Shown one piece after another: positions 36,841-37,496 of a stretch of 37,496 nt of DNA. The translations under genes were made by a program, and so were the position numbers. The stretch covers positions 1 through 37,496 of the forward strand of contig DGNZ01000155.1 of assembly GCA_002389175.1 (NCBI GenBank), in the 5' to 3' direction. Position 1 is the first letter of the stretch; each line of letters begins with the position of its first letter. The stretch is from Rhodospirillaceae bacterium UBA4479. Lineage in GTDB: Bacteria; Pseudomonadota; Alphaproteobacteria; Rhodospirillales; Casp-alpha2. A model generated the notes under the pieces. It did no database searches and had not been told where the DNA came from. It saw nothing but the letters and a program-made list of their open reading frames with translations.

Positions 36841-37496
36841 ATGTTCATTTCCTGCCCAACCTGCGCAACGCGATATAACCTCTCTCCCAATCAATTGGGA
36901 CAGACGGGGAAAACCGTTCGTTGTACAAATTGTGGCAACACGTGGCATCAGAACCCAGTTGCTGCACCGCCACCCCCTGCCATGCCTGCGGGTGGTGCAT
37001 CTCATGCGGCACCTCAACAAGCCCCGGCCCCAGCTTACCAACAGCCGCACCCACAAGCGGCCTATCCATATCCGCCACCTGGTTATCCACCGTATCCACC
37101 GCCCCCAGGTTATCCGCCTTACCCGCAAGCGCCAGGGGCGCCTGCGCCAACGGCTGAACAGCAACCCGCAGCAGCACCGCCTCCACCAGAACCAGAATTA
37201 ACCAGCGATCCGGAGCCGGAACCCATGGCTGATTTGATGGATGAAGTTGCAGATACCCCAGACCCTGCGCGCGACGAAGACCCAATGGCTGCATTCGATA
37301 CCGGTGATGACGATGATGATGATGCATTGTCGCAGGACGATATCGAAGCATTGTTCGATGAAGATGATGAAGATAACGCGCCTATCTCGTCTATGATTGA
37401 AGACGACGACGAGGAAGATGACGGTACCGCGTTCGACGACCTAGAAGAACCGGATCCCATTCCAGAAGTATTTACCGCTAGTGAAACCGGCGACGA
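36841..37496 (+). CDS. MJ0042-type zinc-ribbon protein, Pro-rich and acidic; gene cut by window end
   Basis: The frame from the ATG at 36841 stays open to the last base, giving 218 residues so far. The first 40 residues form an MJ0042-type zinc ribbon: CPTC and CTNC with MFISCPTCATRYNLSPNQLG and KTVRCTNCGNTW. Next comes a proline/glutamine-rich region with repeated GYPPYP units, then an aspartate/glutamate-rich part. Alphaproteobacterial members lie next to ftsEX and often have a membrane helix further on, outside this window. A stop in frame at 36817 sets the start; no clear SD is seen. The function is unknown. Confidence 0.88.
   Translation, partial: MFISCPTCATRYNLSPNQLGQTGKTVRCTNCGNTWHQNPVAAPPPPAMPAGGASHAAPQQAPAPAYQQPHPQAAYPYPPPGYPPYPPPPGYPPYPQAPGAPAPTAEQQPAAAPPPPEPELTSDPEPEPMADLMDEVADTPDPARDEDPMAAFDTGDDDDDDALSQDDIEALFDEDDEDNAPISSMIEDDDEEDDGTAFDDLEEPDPIPEVFTASETGD

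Noticed and set aside
37119..37460. Serine-rich minus-strand frame
   Set aside because: It is the mirror of the Asp/Glu-rich codons (GAT/GAC/GAA) of the zinc-ribbon gene; the serine runs are an artefact of that composition.

Overview
The window is a gene-dense stretch of an alphaproteobacterial chromosome of moderate GC, most like the Rhodospirillales or a marine relative. The pointers are: the cell-division cluster ftsE-ftsX-ydcF-plsC facing an MJ0042-type zinc-ribbon protein; the aromatic cluster chorismate mutase-hisC-tyrA; a DUF2125 protein; a polyhydroxybutyrate (PHB) locus with a divergent phaR; and a B12-dependent ribonucleotide reductase. I see no tRNA, rRNA, CRISPR array, insertion sequence or phage gene. 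This is core and metabolic chromosome, not an island. About 40 genes are supported. Both ends cut a gene: an M81/MlrC protein at the left and the zinc-ribbon protein at the right.

Layout: 1-2.9 kb holds the MlrC C-terminal part, a DMT exporter, a Gfo/Idh/MocA oxidoreductase and a tiny YqaE/Pmp3-like membrane protein. 3.0-5.7 kb is the queuosine operon queA-tgt-queF, with stop/start overlaps. 5.7-8.3 kb (minus) is a tight unit of methyltransferase, flavin reductase-like protein, aquaporin and GNAT. 8.5-10.8 kb holds two GST-fold proteins and a YddG-like exporter. 10.8-16.2 kb is the PHB locus: a PhaE-like small subunit and phaC, then phaA, phaB and an FG-GAP protein (all minus), with the regulator phaR divergent. 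16.3-19.0 kb holds an FGE-like lipoprotein or periplasmic protein, queG and the divergent queC, so five queuosine genes lie within 16 kb.

19.0-23.7 kb (plus) is a secreted hypothetical protein, a chorismate mutase fusion, hisC, tyrA, a DUF350 protein and a trypsin-like protease. 24.0-25.8 kb is a BCCT transporter with a clear terminator. 25.8-28.9 kb holds DUF2125, a cupin, a DMT transporter and a ChaC-type gamma-glutamylcyclotransferase. 28.9-30.5 kb is ACC deaminase with a divergent Lrp-type regulator. 30.5-33.3 kb is nrdJ plus a VOC protein. 33.5-36.6 kb is plsC, ydcF, ftsX and ftsE.

The most interesting signals are regulatory or architectural. A roughly 200-nt out-of-frame overlap joins the PhaE-like gene and phaC. 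Five TGCA motifs crowd the phaE/phaR intergenic region and touch both predicted -35 boxes. A near-perfect FNR/FixK-type dyad lies before phaA. A 17-codon Phe/Tyr-rich leader ORF runs into a hairpin just before the chorismate mutase gene. The chorismate mutase carries a C-terminal part resembling a worn-down prephenate dehydratase plus ACT domain. The FGE-like protein lacks the catalytic cysteines. Several start codons were moved inward from the longest frame on ribosome-binding-site and family evidence; each entry says so.
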